Positions 33,169-43,357 of a stretch of 47,500 nucleotides of DNA are shown here, in pieces. This DNA is from Cryptococcus deneoformans JEC21. Its lineage: Eukaryota; Basidiomycota; Tremellomycetes; Tremellales; Cryptococcaceae. A program made the position numbers and the translations under genes. Below the pieces are notes generated by a model, which did no database searches, was not told the origin of the DNA, and worked only from the letters and a program-made list of their open reading frames with translations. Position 1 is the first letter of the stretch; every line of letters begins with the position of its first letter. The DNA is taken from assembly GCF_000091045.1 (NCBI RefSeq), contig NC_006692.1, forward strand, positions 632,221-679,720. The letters are read 5' to 3'.

Positions 33169-34383
33169 ATGCCCCCTAAAAGGCAGAACGAGAACGAGAA
33201 TCAAGCGTCTGAGGCGACTCAGAAGAAGCAGCGAAACTCCAACAAGCAATGGGCGACAGATACCAACAGCGATGGTGTCTCGGCAGAGGAGCACGTTGCT
33301 GTATGGTTGTCAACCATTCCTGAGAATGGAAGGCTCCCCAACTTTCATAACTGGAAAACTGGTCATGAGAAGAAGGATTTTTGGTCGAGAAAGTGTCTAC
33401 AGTACCTTACTGACAATGGCTGCGACAGTCGACGCCAGTTTCAAAGTGTTGCTCTCAAAGTAAATATGTCTTTTTCGTTTTTGGTATGCTCATGAGCGCT
33501 GATATGATGAAAGATCAATCAAATTGTCGAGAGCTTCACTAAGGCATCCCAGATAGGGACCGGGACTGGTGCTGGGGCGATGGAGATCGACGACGAGAGT
33601 CTCCTTGGTGTGTAAAAGTACTTTGGCAGGCAGCATGGGCACGTCGTGGCTAACTGAACATTAATAGCTCAACGAAAGAAGGTTTGCCCCTTCTACGAGA
33701 TCCTTTTACCTGTCCTTGGCGACAGGGCCTCCGTCACTGCCCACCACGCCTCTTCGACCCTCCACGCCTCTCTCAATCGTCCCGACAGAGATCTCGCTGC
33801 CCTCGATGGTTTGATAGAGCGCCAAAGGGGCGAAATGGCTGCTGATGACTCGGAAGATGAGTTGTCAGGAGAGGATGGTGGTCTCTTTGGGGACGGTGCA
33901 GGTGAGGCTAGCGAGACCGAGTCAGAGGCAGATGCTCCAATCATTGCAGCTATCCGCAGGGAGAGCCGCTCTTCGTCTCAACCTGCACGGTCCTCATCTG
34001 TGCTGGGCTCAGTGTCTACACCAATCCGAGCCCAAACCCAGAGCCAGAGAGCATCCATAAGGTCTTCCAAGGCAAAGGCTGTCTCGGCAGATGACAAGAT
34101 GGATGAGCTGGTCATGAGGCAGGAGGGCAACGACGATCGGCGGCATCAGGAGCTATTGGCCGTTCAAGAACGGAAAATCTCCGTGCAGGAGAAACATCAT
34201 GCAGACATGATGAATATCGCGCAGGAGAATGTGACGATAGCACGGGAGAATGCGGCGACAGAAAAGATGAAGATGTTGGCGGAGAGTTGGAACAGGAAGA
34301 TGGAGATGCTGATGAGGTCTGGGAAAAGTTGGGAGGAGGCGAAAGTTATGGTGGGGCCTGAGCCTGGAGCTCCCTCTCTATAA
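33169..34383 (+). CDS. Harbinger partner protein (probable DNA-binding ORF)
   Basis: PIF/Harbinger elements encode a second protein, usually Myb/SANT-like, that helps bind the ends and brings the transposase to the nucleus. The start is ATG 33169 (MPPKRQNENENQASEATQKK, rich in Lys and Arg, a likely nuclear signal). The N-terminal half has a helical block with Trp residues (AVWLSTIPENGRLPNFHNWK, then KDFWSRKCLQYLTDNG). Two introns join SVALK to INQIVESFTKASQ and ESLL to AQRKKVCPFYEILLPVLGD. The middle is acidic and Ser-rich. The C-terminal third is a long coiled coil (ELLAVQERKISVQEKHHADM) ending SGKSWEEAKVMVGPE. I do not see a certain Myb repeat, so the DNA-binding role is inferred from position and superfamily organisation. 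Confidence 0.7.
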
Positions 34384-34431
34384 TTATGATATGCATTCTC
34401 AGTCGTCTCTTCCTCTCCCCTGCAGATATGA

Positions 34432-35897
34432 TCATAGAAGATCCCTGCGCTCTATTTCCTGCATTCGCTCCATCACCCTCTTTCGCGTGAGATTCGAAGC
34501 ATCTCTTGCATCACGTGCCTCATCCTCCTCTTCTTCCCTGTGCCGCTCTAACACCCTCTCCATCCTTTCTTGCATCCTTTCGATGTCGATGTAATCATCA
34601 GGTTCATCAGCGTCACCATCCAGTCGATTGTACCAATCACCTGTGTCAATGAGCAGATTGTGCAATACCACACAGGCCCGGATCCAGCATGTCGCAACGC
34701 CTTCATCTCTGACATTGCGAATCTTCACGCGAAGGCTCCTAAGACTCTGCCAGCGGTTTTTGAGGATTCCGTAGGCATGCTCAATCTTGACTCGGGCACT
34801 CGAACACTTCTTATTGAACTTGGCCTGTTGTATATATGAGCATGTAGGTCTATACATGAGATATGCGGACAAATAAACTTACTTCTGGCCGATCAAGGTC
34901 GTTCTGACCTCTCCGACGCTTGAAAAGCGGTACACACCAATCCCCAGCAGGAAATGCCGAATCTGCCAAAAGATATTCACCTTGACTGATCATTTCTGAA
35001 TGAACAGCTCGGCCTTGCAACATGGCTTCTCTGTTACTCTGAGCGTCGGCATTAGCCTCTTCAAAGAGAGAACAGTTCTTGAAGATACGAGCATCATGAG
35101 CAGAAGCAGGATAACCGTACTGGAAGTACCGAATCCTCTTCAAATGGTCGCAAATTCCTAGGATATTGAAGCCGTAGCGCCCTTTGTATGAAAAGAAATC
35201 GACAGCATCATGGCGAGCAGGCTTGTAAGCGAAGGGAACATGGAAGCCGTCGATAATCCCCACACATCCATCAGGAATGTCCTCCTCCTCTTCAAAGTGC
35301 CTGTCTATAGCCTTCCTCTCATTTTCATCTGGCCAGTATACGTTGTTTCGCTCCAATGACAGGATGGCCTTGATTACCCGAGTCGTCCATATGGCCGACG
35401 TGCCCTCTGATGGATAACAATCAATCTCGAAGAAACGGTTTAATGTTTCTGGATGCAGTGTGGCGTGGGCACTCACCTGACACCCCAAACTGCTCTCCTA
35501 TCTCAAAAGTGCTCGCAGCACATCCGCAATGTCCCAGTCGATAGAGCGCAACTGTAAGCTGTAAAAGGGGGTTCGCCTGCTTTCTTGGACCATGAGAGAC
35601 GAAAACTGGATGGTCCTTGATAAGGCAGAGAAGCTTTCGAAATTCCGTATGGTTGACGCGCAGTTTGCGGCGGAAATCCTCATCTGGTATCTCATGAATG
35701 CTTGTAATTCTGGCAACAGCATCCCTACTACGAAGCTGACCATACTTCTTCGGACGATTGAGGTAACGAGATGTCCTGAGAGCATGATACGGAATGGACA
35801 GACTGGCCTTGAGCTGCTTATGATTGAGGATAGTCGCCATTCGATAGAGCTCTCTGGCTCGTGCTGTCGCTTTATACTTAGCTGATCGTCTTGGCAT
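34432..35897 (-). CDS. PIF/Harbinger transposase (DDE_Tnp_4 type)
   Basis: This is the cut-and-paste transposase of the element. I take ATG 35895-35897 (MPRRSAKYKATARARELYRM) as the start; the upstream in-frame GTG is not used. Exon 1 carries a helix-turn-helix-like part (LLQLTVALYRLGHCGCAAS, then TFEIGEQFGVS). An intron from the GTGAGT donor to the AG before GGCACGTC gives FGVSEGTSAIWTTRVIKAIL. The catalytic triad is visible: Asp in GIIDGFHVPFAYKP, Asp in PASAHDARIF, and Glu in ARVKIEHAYGILKNRW after a second intron that joins DRPE to AKFNKK. LLADSAFPAGDWCVPLFK is the usual strand between the second Asp and the Glu. The C-terminal tail is acidic and Arg-rich. No stop or frameshift breaks the protein, so it may be functional. 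Confidence 0.88.
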
Positions 35898-36154
35898 ATT
35901 CACTACGTTGTTCTTAGGGTGGTAAACTGCTCTTGGAGCGCTGGATGTTGAAGAGGATAGGATTCAGAACGCAACAGACGCGATTATCATGTTGCAAAGA
36001 CAGACGCGTCTCTGTCGAGGTCACTCGCGTCGCGAAGCAAATTCACTAATTCCTATGGGCCTGTTCTAGACTCTCTGTCGTCATTTCCTAAGCCTCCACC
36101 CTGAAATCAGGTCTCCCTTTGCTTCCCTAACAGAAATAAAAAATAACAATGAGC

Positions 36155-36172
36155 TGCATTTTGTCTACCCCT
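36155..36172 (-). repeat. Right terminal inverted repeat of the transposon
   Basis: TGCATTTTGTCTACCCCT on the plus strand, the exact reverse complement of 32803-32820. The outermost T may belong to the TAA target. Confidence 0.9.
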
Positions 36173-37285
36173 AATAGGTTCAATGATTGGGACGCCCAAG
36201 TATGTTAGAATGCACTTGAAATGGACATAGTAGCTTTTTACATGTGGAGCGAGGGATGATGTGCAGACGCGAGGTGGAAAGTGGAAGCAAATTAAAGGTA
36301 GAGGAAATATCATCGTCGGTGTTGGAAGAAGGTTATACATCTGCTCCGGAACTATGACGACGATGTTACAGATGGGGGATTTCCTTTTTGGGCAAGTTTG
36401 AATTTTCCATGTATGGAATGGTTTTTGTCCGAACGACGGACAAATAATTAAAATTCCATATGTGGAACGGTGTATTAACTCCTTAATTAATAATGACAAA
36501 TAAGATAGCAATAGTTAACAGACGATCCGTTGGGATGTGCCACACTCGCTGATGCTTTGACGCGTCTGTCGACGCCACCACGAACGGGCTGCCTTTGCGT
36601 CATCTCGACCAGCTGAGAACGGCCAGACAACGAGCCACTGCCAACATATCCAGTACAGTATCCGGCATCCTCTTCCTTCCTTCCTTCCAAACCTCTTACA
36701 CCCTTACCTACAATCTTTACTCAAACACCAGTCAGCCGACAACCACAGCCACTCGCAACCGTAAGCAGACACACGTGAGTACCTCGTTGTTTTGTGGCGG
36801 TGTACAGGCAACTGCCACAGTGCGCTTGCGCGTGAGTGGGTGCGATGGTACTTTTTGTTTCGACCGCTATGGCAAAGCACTCGAGCTGTTTTACGCTCGG
36901 CGCCTATGGTGAATGACTGCAGGCGACGAGTCTTTATGTCATTTCTATGCCCCGCTGAGGCTTGTTGGGCAAGGCGCGAGAAATCTTCAGATGGGTGATG
37001 TGGGCAATAGTGCAGACTTCCCCAAATCATGCCTGAGCAATACAAGCTTGAAGCGGACAATAATATTTTATCCCTAGCTCCTCGCTGTCTGCATCTGCTT
37101 TTCGTCTCGGTCAGACTCAAACTATATTACCAGTCAACGCGCTTGCTATTAGTGCTAATTTGGTATTCCTTCAGAGCCAAGTAGTGTGAACCGCAATCAC
37201 CCTTTGCTAAAACATCAGCATCGCTGCGTCTTCACGCTGGACATCATTTATTTATCAACAAATCGCTCTTCTATTAGTCGGCACC
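36173..37285 (+). promoter_or_regulatory. SSD1 promoter and leader
   Basis: These 1.1 kb between the transposon and the SSD1 start hold the palindrome at 36405-36467 and, from about 36600, pyrimidine-rich sequence (CTTCCTTCCTTCC near 36670) likely to be transcribed leader. No bZIP exon that could complete the interrupted upstream gene is readable in any frame. Confidence 0.5.
36405..36467. repeat. Imperfect 63-bp palindrome between the transposon and SSD1
   Basis: Each arm contains its own small palindrome (TTCCATGTATGGAA at 36405-36418; TTCCATATGTGGAA at 36454-36467). The inner parts pair as TTTGTCCG (36424-36431) with CGGACAAA (36437-36444) around a 5-nt centre. It could be a hairpin-forming remnant of a small MITE or a regulatory palindrome. 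Confidence 0.65.
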
Positions 37286-40200
37286 ATGGCCGATCCTGTG
37301 TCCCCAACTCCGGATCATCAGCCTCAAGCCACCCTTGCGCCCCCTCCGGCCCATCCTTCTCGTCCAAGTTCTGCAAACTCTCAAAAGAGTAATTCTTCTA
37401 GGGGTCGTGGTAAAAATGCAAATGGAGGATCATCTAACATGTCTCGAACCAACTCAAACACTTCTGGCCAGTCAGACAGTGGACGAAGCGATAAAAAGAG
37501 GCAGAGCGGCCCCACAACCACAATCAGCGGTGGTGTGAGTTTGGGTGTGAGTGGAGAGGTACCTCAGCAAAGCAAGAAAGGAAAAGGGAAAGGAAAGAAC
37601 CAGGATAAGGAGAAGGAAAGTGAGAAAAAAGGCGCTTCTTCGGAGGTCGAAAAACCTCAGAAGAACAACAGTCAGAAAGGGAGAAGGTCGGCCTCCGGGA
37701 GAAAACCGCATCTTACCAGTACAAACGAATCCTCGCGTACTGTGTCGCGAAACTCGGAGGGTGAAAACATGCCGGCGGATGCGGGTTCAGCGCAGTCTGC
37801 ACCCGGGCCGAAATCGATCCACGCTCCCGTGTCTGCTCCAAGAACTGCAATCGAAGCCGCGGTGGAGGCTGCAACCAAGAAGCACAGATCACAAACAGGT
37901 GGCGATGCTCTTGCGAGCTTGCAGAAGATGATTTCTGATCTAAAGACCCTACCTGCCACCTCTGGACCTGCAAGTGGGAGTTCTGCCGGATCGAGGTCGA
38001 CTAGTGTCACTCGGGATCCTCCCTCCTCTTCTTCGGCTAAAACCGAGCCAATCGCTATTCCTAATGCTCCCAACTCGGGATCTCACAAGACTCTGAAGGC
38101 CGACGCGCCAACGTTCACCCCTTCCTTCCAATCATTCTCTCCGGTTGCCTCAACATCAGGTCTTTCAGTCTCTCCCAATACCACCATGCCGACACTCACC
38201 CAGTTGCATCCTCGCTCTCAGTCTCAAAGTAACGGGGCCCATCATCGCAGAAATTCTGCAAGCTCCATGTCAAGCGTGAACTTTGCCCCTCCCTTCAATC
38301 CATCTCCTATCCAGGCCTTTGGGAACCCTCTTCCTCCATTCTACCAGACGCCATTATCAGTCCACGCCGAAGCGGACGGCGAAAGCCTTTCACCATTATC
38401 TTTTGCACAGCATGCTAGCTTCCAGTATCAACAACAGCAGCTTCTTGCAGCTCAGCAACAGCAGTATCAGTACATTCAACTTCTTCAAGCACAGCTCGCC
38501 GCTAGTCAGCTTGCCCATCAACAAGCCCAGCAAGCTGCACAGCACCAGAACCAGCAGATGGGAAACTTCATTGCTCCCCGTTTCCAAGCGCTTGCAGCTC
38601 AAAGAGCTGCCTCTCAGCAACAGCAACAAGCCGCTCAGCTTGCGCAGGCCCAACAAGTATTCGAGCTTCAACAAGCTCAGCTGCTTCTACAACAAGAGGA
38701 AGCCACTCGGACATCCGTCCGCGCTGCAGCGGAAGCGGCTCACCCTCAGGATCAGCCTGTATTCGAAGAGGAATCCCCTGAACTCCAACCCCATACCGTT
38801 GGACCGACCGGTAGACCTCAGCTTGCTCCTTCCTTTACCTTTGGAGCTAAATCGAAGCATGGCGCGACGGAAAGTGTGTCGGAACGAGGTTCCGGAAGAG
38901 AATCGCTGTCGCCTGCTCAAAGCAGTCGGTCGCCTATTGTGGTGAACCGAAGCGAAGGTATTGGAGGTGCCGCTGCCACTGGACTTGCAGGTCTGGCTGC
39001 TAGAGCACACAAGAGAACGGGGAGTGAAATGTCATCAGTTTTACAGCAGCAGGTAAGTCTTTTCCAGGGCTGCTATTTACTCACACAAGCACAGTTTGCG
39101 ATACAACAAGAGATCGAGGCCCTCCAAGCTAAGCAGAAGGCCCTCATGCAACAGGATCTGACCCAACAAGGCGACAACCCTCTTACGCAACTGAACACTG
39201 CATACGCACAGAAGCAAACGCCTTCTCAGACCCTCTCCCGCCATCGTCGTGTGCAATCAAGCTTGCCGTCAGCTTCAGTTCCTGTTGACTTTGAACGCGA
39301 ACAAGGCCAACCTCGTCCAATGAAGTCTGTCGGCGAAATGCCCCCTCCACCTATACCATCGGGTCACGGAAGGCGCCACAGCGTCAACATTCTCAATAAG
39401 GCTGCCGGTTCTGGTATGGGCTTCGGTTTGGCGGATGATATACCTGAGGATGTTGTGGCTCCCTCTGGACATCGTCGATCCAGCAGCCGATCGGGACTTG
39501 AAAGCGGCAGCTGGCGTCTTGGTGCATCGTCAGGCAATGCTCAGAGCAGTCAGAACCAAGTTGCTGATCTTGCTGCGGCACAGGCCCAGCTTCAGTCTCT
39601 GGCACAGTTCCGGGCAGCTGCTGGTGGGGGGCACTCCAAGATGGCTTCGTTCAGCTTCCCCAATATGTTACCAAACTTGCTTGCCGCAACAACTTTGCAG
39701 GCACCGGTTGGCCAATCTCTCTGGCAACAACAACAGGCATTTCAGATGCAGTTGCAGCAGACAACTCAGGGACCTCAACGCAAATCTCTCTTTGCGCCCT
39801 ATCTTCCCCAAGCATCATTACCGCCTCTTCTCCAGGCCGGTAAACTCGTTGTTGGCGTACTGAGAGTCAATAAGAAAAATCGATCCGACGCTTATGTCGC
39901 TACAGACGTTTTGGATGCCGATATATACATTTGTGGTTCAAAGGACAGGAACAGGGCGCTTGAAGGTGACATTGTCGCTGTTGAATTGCTCGATGTTGAT
40001 GAGGTGTGGAGCACAAAGAAGGATAAGGAGGAGAAGAAGAGGAAGAAGGAAGAGAACGCGACATATGACCTGAAACCTTCGACTGTGAAAAAGCTTGAAA
40101 AGAAGAAGGATGATGTGGAGGTTGAGGGTCAGGGCTTGACCTTATTTGACGATGAAGAAGTAAATGACGACACAAAGCCTACTTATGCTGGTCACGTCGT

Positions 40201-43076
40201 GGCTGTGGTGAGTTTTTTCTCCATGCATAATGCAGTGGAATTGTCTGATATGTTTCCGGTCTCAGGTTGAGCGAATGCCCGGCCAGTTATTCTCCGGACA
40301 GCTTGGCGTTCTCCGTCCATCCTCAGCCGCCACAAAGGAAAAGCAAGAGCTTGAACGTCGCGAGAGGGAGGGCGAGAAAGCCAGGAAAGAAGAGCCTGAG
40401 ACACGCCCAAAGATTGTCTGGTTCAAGCCAACGGATAAGCGAGTGCCATTAATTGCCATTCCCACTGAACAAGCTCCCGCCGATTTCATCGACAACCCGG
40501 ACGCATACAGCAACAAGCTCTTCGTGGCTACAATCAAGCGATGGCCCATGTGAGTTTGAGACAAACTTGCATGGCACATGACTGATCAGCAATCTGTAGC
40601 ACCTCACTTCATCCTTTCGGCACTCTTGTGGAAGAGCTTGGAGCCATAGGCAACTCCGAAGTTGAGACAAGTGCCTTGCTGAAGGATTGTAACTTCCCCA
40701 CTGAGGAGTTCTCTGAGATGACTATGAAATGTTTGCCACCAATGCCGTGGAGGTGAGTATTGTTTACCAGCCAGGGATTTGGGACTGACACTCAAAATGA
40801 AGCGTCCCAGAGCGAGAATACGATGTTCGAACGGATTTGAGGGAGGAGAGAGTCTTCACAATTGACCCACCCCACTCAAAGGATTTGGACGACGCTCTTT
40901 CCTTCAAGGATAATAAAGATGGAACTTTTACTGTTGGTGTCCACATCGCAGATGTATCCTTCTTTGGTACGTCTACCTGATGTCTTTTGAAACGATTCTT
41001 ATGGAGTCCTTAGTCAAAGCCAATGCTCAGCTTGATCGGGAAGCTCGTAAACGTGCCACCAGCGTTTACCTAGTTCAGCGCGCTGTTCCGATGTTTCCTC
41101 CTTTGTTATCCGAAGATCTCTGCAGTCTTGTTCCAGATTATGAACGACTAACGTTCTCGGCTATATTTACCGTGGACGAGGAAGGCAATGTTCTGCAAAA
41201 GAAGTTTGCGAAAACCATTGTAAAGTAAGTCCGGTACAACGATCTAAAGAAGTCAGCCAAGATGCTAACCGCCTCTAGATCTTGCGCCAAATTGACCTAT
41301 GACGATGCTCTTACTGTTGTAAAGGGTGGTGCCTTACCTCGGTCTAAGACTTCCCGTATACATTTAGCTACTGATATTGAGGGAGATATCAGGTCCTTGC
41401 ACGTAAGTCCATTCAGCGACCTGTATCTAATACGTATGTTTATGCTTTGCTTTAGTCCATTGCCAGCAAAATGCGGGCAAGGCGAATCGAGAATGGGGCG
41501 ATGGTTGTTAGCTCATCAAAAGTGTCCTTCGAGTTTGATGCTCAAGGTCGTCCAGTCGATTGCCAGACGTATCAAAACGGCGAAGCGTCCGTTATCGTGG
41601 AAGAAGTGCGTATGCCTTTTAAACTGAGGTGCAATGCTTATCCTATAATCTAGTTCATGCTTCTCACAAACCAGTCGGTCGCTCGCATTATTGCAAACGC
41701 CCTTCCAGAGCAAGCTCTTCTTCGCCGCCATGAGCCTCCATCGGAACGCAGGCTGGAATCATTTGTCGCGCGAGCTACCAAGCTTGGCTTCGATATGGAT
41801 CCTACGAGTGCTGGCACCTTGCAAAAGTCATTTGATAAGGTGCTAGACAACGACTCTGCCCTTTGCATTGATCTTTTGAGGAAAAAGGTTATACAAAGGT
41901 GAGTACCCGTGTACCACTTGCGACCGCTGTAGCTCAGCTGAAATCGTTTCGTCAGAGCTCGATACTTTTGCGCTGGTATGCTGGATATTGCAAAATTCGC
42001 TCACTGGGGTCTGAACACTCCATTATATACTCATTTCACCGTGAGTCGTTCTTTTTTTCATAGGCAGGAGTTAAACTGACGTGTTTTAGTCTCCCATCCG
42101 TCGTTATGCCGACGTTCTTGTCCACCGCATGCTTGATGCCTGTTTGACAAGTCGTGAGTATCTTGTTAGTATCTGTATAAGAAAATGACTGACGTTGCCC
42201 GTTTAGCCAATCCCAACGAAGTAAAGTTCCTTATGGACAGGGATCAAGTGGCCAAGGCAGCTCAGCAATGTAATATGAAGAAGCGTGAGTTGTCATTCCT
42301 CACTTGTCGCTCGCAAAAGATTTCTCTGATTGTGGATTAGAGAGCGCCAAGCTGGCCGAAGAGCAATCAGTTCATCTCTTCCTTTGTATTCTCATTAATG
42401 ATTTGACGGAGCACTACGGCCCTGTTGTCCGTGAAGCTAGGGTGACAAACGTTCTCGAGACTGCATTCGATGTAATCATTGTAAGTCTTCTTTGCTGATA
42501 ATCCCGAACCTGATTCGCTAACTGGCATGCAAGCCCGAATTCGGCGTTGAAAAAAGGGTGCACGTAGACAAGATGCCCGTGGAAACAGCTGTCTACGATG
42601 AGCATCGGGATATCCTATCGTAAGCGATTCAATCTATTGTTACAAGTGGTTGCTAAACGAGGTACAGGTTATACTGGACAACGAAGGATGTTATCTCACA
42701 CCTTGCTGATACCACCGAGGACAAACGCTTACTGAAGATTAAGTCCCATGGAGAACAACGTGCACTTGGATCCTCTACTTCCCAGGCCACCGATGACACT
42801 GCTTTGTTCGATGGCAACAGCCCTGACGTGGTTTCAAAGCAGTATGCAAAGTCAGCCCACCCTTCGCCACTCAAATTTGAGGGGCTCCGCTCTGTAGATG
42901 GAGGTCACAAGGTTCAGGATGTCAAGGAGTTAATGAGTCTGCCAGTCATCATTACCAGTGACATGACCAAGAGCCCACCTGTTTTGGTTGTGTATGCTTG
43001 TGAGTCACTCTTAGAGGAAACTTGGTGTCGCAAATCATCGCTAATGAAACCTTTAGGTAATCCGTACGCGACGTAA
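37286..43076 (+). CDS. SSD1: Ssd1/Dis3L2-family RNA-binding protein
   Basis: Ssd1 proteins bind mRNA leaders and control translation of cell-wall and cytokinesis genes; they descend from the 3'-5' exonuclease Dis3L2. The start is ATG 37286 (MADPVSPTPDHQPQATLAPP). The N-terminal ~800 residues are low-complexity: Lys/Ser-rich, then Gln-rich (about 38420-38700), with NDR/Cbk1 consensus sites. The folded part opens with RKSLFAPYLPQASLPPLL and LVVGVLRVNKKNRSDAYVAT (cold-shock domains), both strongly Ssd1-specific, then ICGSKDRNRALEGDIVAVE. The RNB domain spans about 40860-42480: DPPHSKDLDDALSF, GVHIADVSFF and FTSPIRRYADVLVHRMLDA. More than ten introns occur; the last joins VVYAC to NPYAT and the stop at 43074-43076. 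A 42-nt GTAAGT...CAG segment (39053-39094) is in frame and may be retained or spliced. The RNase II aspartates are present, unlike in yeast Ssd1. Confidence 0.95.
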
Positions 43077-43357
43077 GAAAAGTATAAGGGGGGAAGTCTA
43101 CAATAGTGGACGCGCATGTTTTCCTTTCTCAATTTTTTGATCCGTTTGTCAAAAGTTTTTCAAAAGCAGCATATCTCATGGGCGTTTTATTAACAATCAT
43201 AAATTGAAGAGAAAAGTCTGGTCTGGTCGTACAAAGAATTGAAAGATAATAAGTGGTTTGGTCAGGTCGACTGGCGTTTTAAATGTATATTCTGTTTGAC
43301 CAATATTTTCTGTTTGATTTCGAAGAAGAATCTTAATACTTCATTAACTCTATCTAT
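43077..43357. other. Convergent 3' flanks of SSD1 and the next gene
   Basis: This 281-bp AT-rich gap lies between two convergent genes. It holds only 3' flanks; no further gene or RNA is visible. Confidence 0.5.

Larger units (their letters stand above)
32804..36171. mobile_element. Complete PIF/Harbinger-type DNA transposon
   Basis: The element is 3,368 bp, bounded by 18-bp perfect terminal inverted repeats (AGGGGTAGACAAAATGCA counting the first A). It carries the two convergent genes typical of the superfamily: a DDE_Tnp_4-like transposase on the minus strand and a partner protein with a C-terminal coiled coil on the plus strand, their stops 48 bp apart. The superfamily duplicates a 3-bp TWA target. 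Here the flanks are TCA on the left and TAA on the right, so the duplication is imperfect or one copy has mutated. Both open frames are intact after removal of short introns, suggesting a recent and possibly active insertion. Confidence 0.88.

Noticed and set aside
36178..36400. Possible last exon of the bZIP-like gene after the transposon
   Set aside because: Two alternative readings stay open for 30-45 codons but neither resembles a basic region or leucine zipper; the evidence is too weak to join them.
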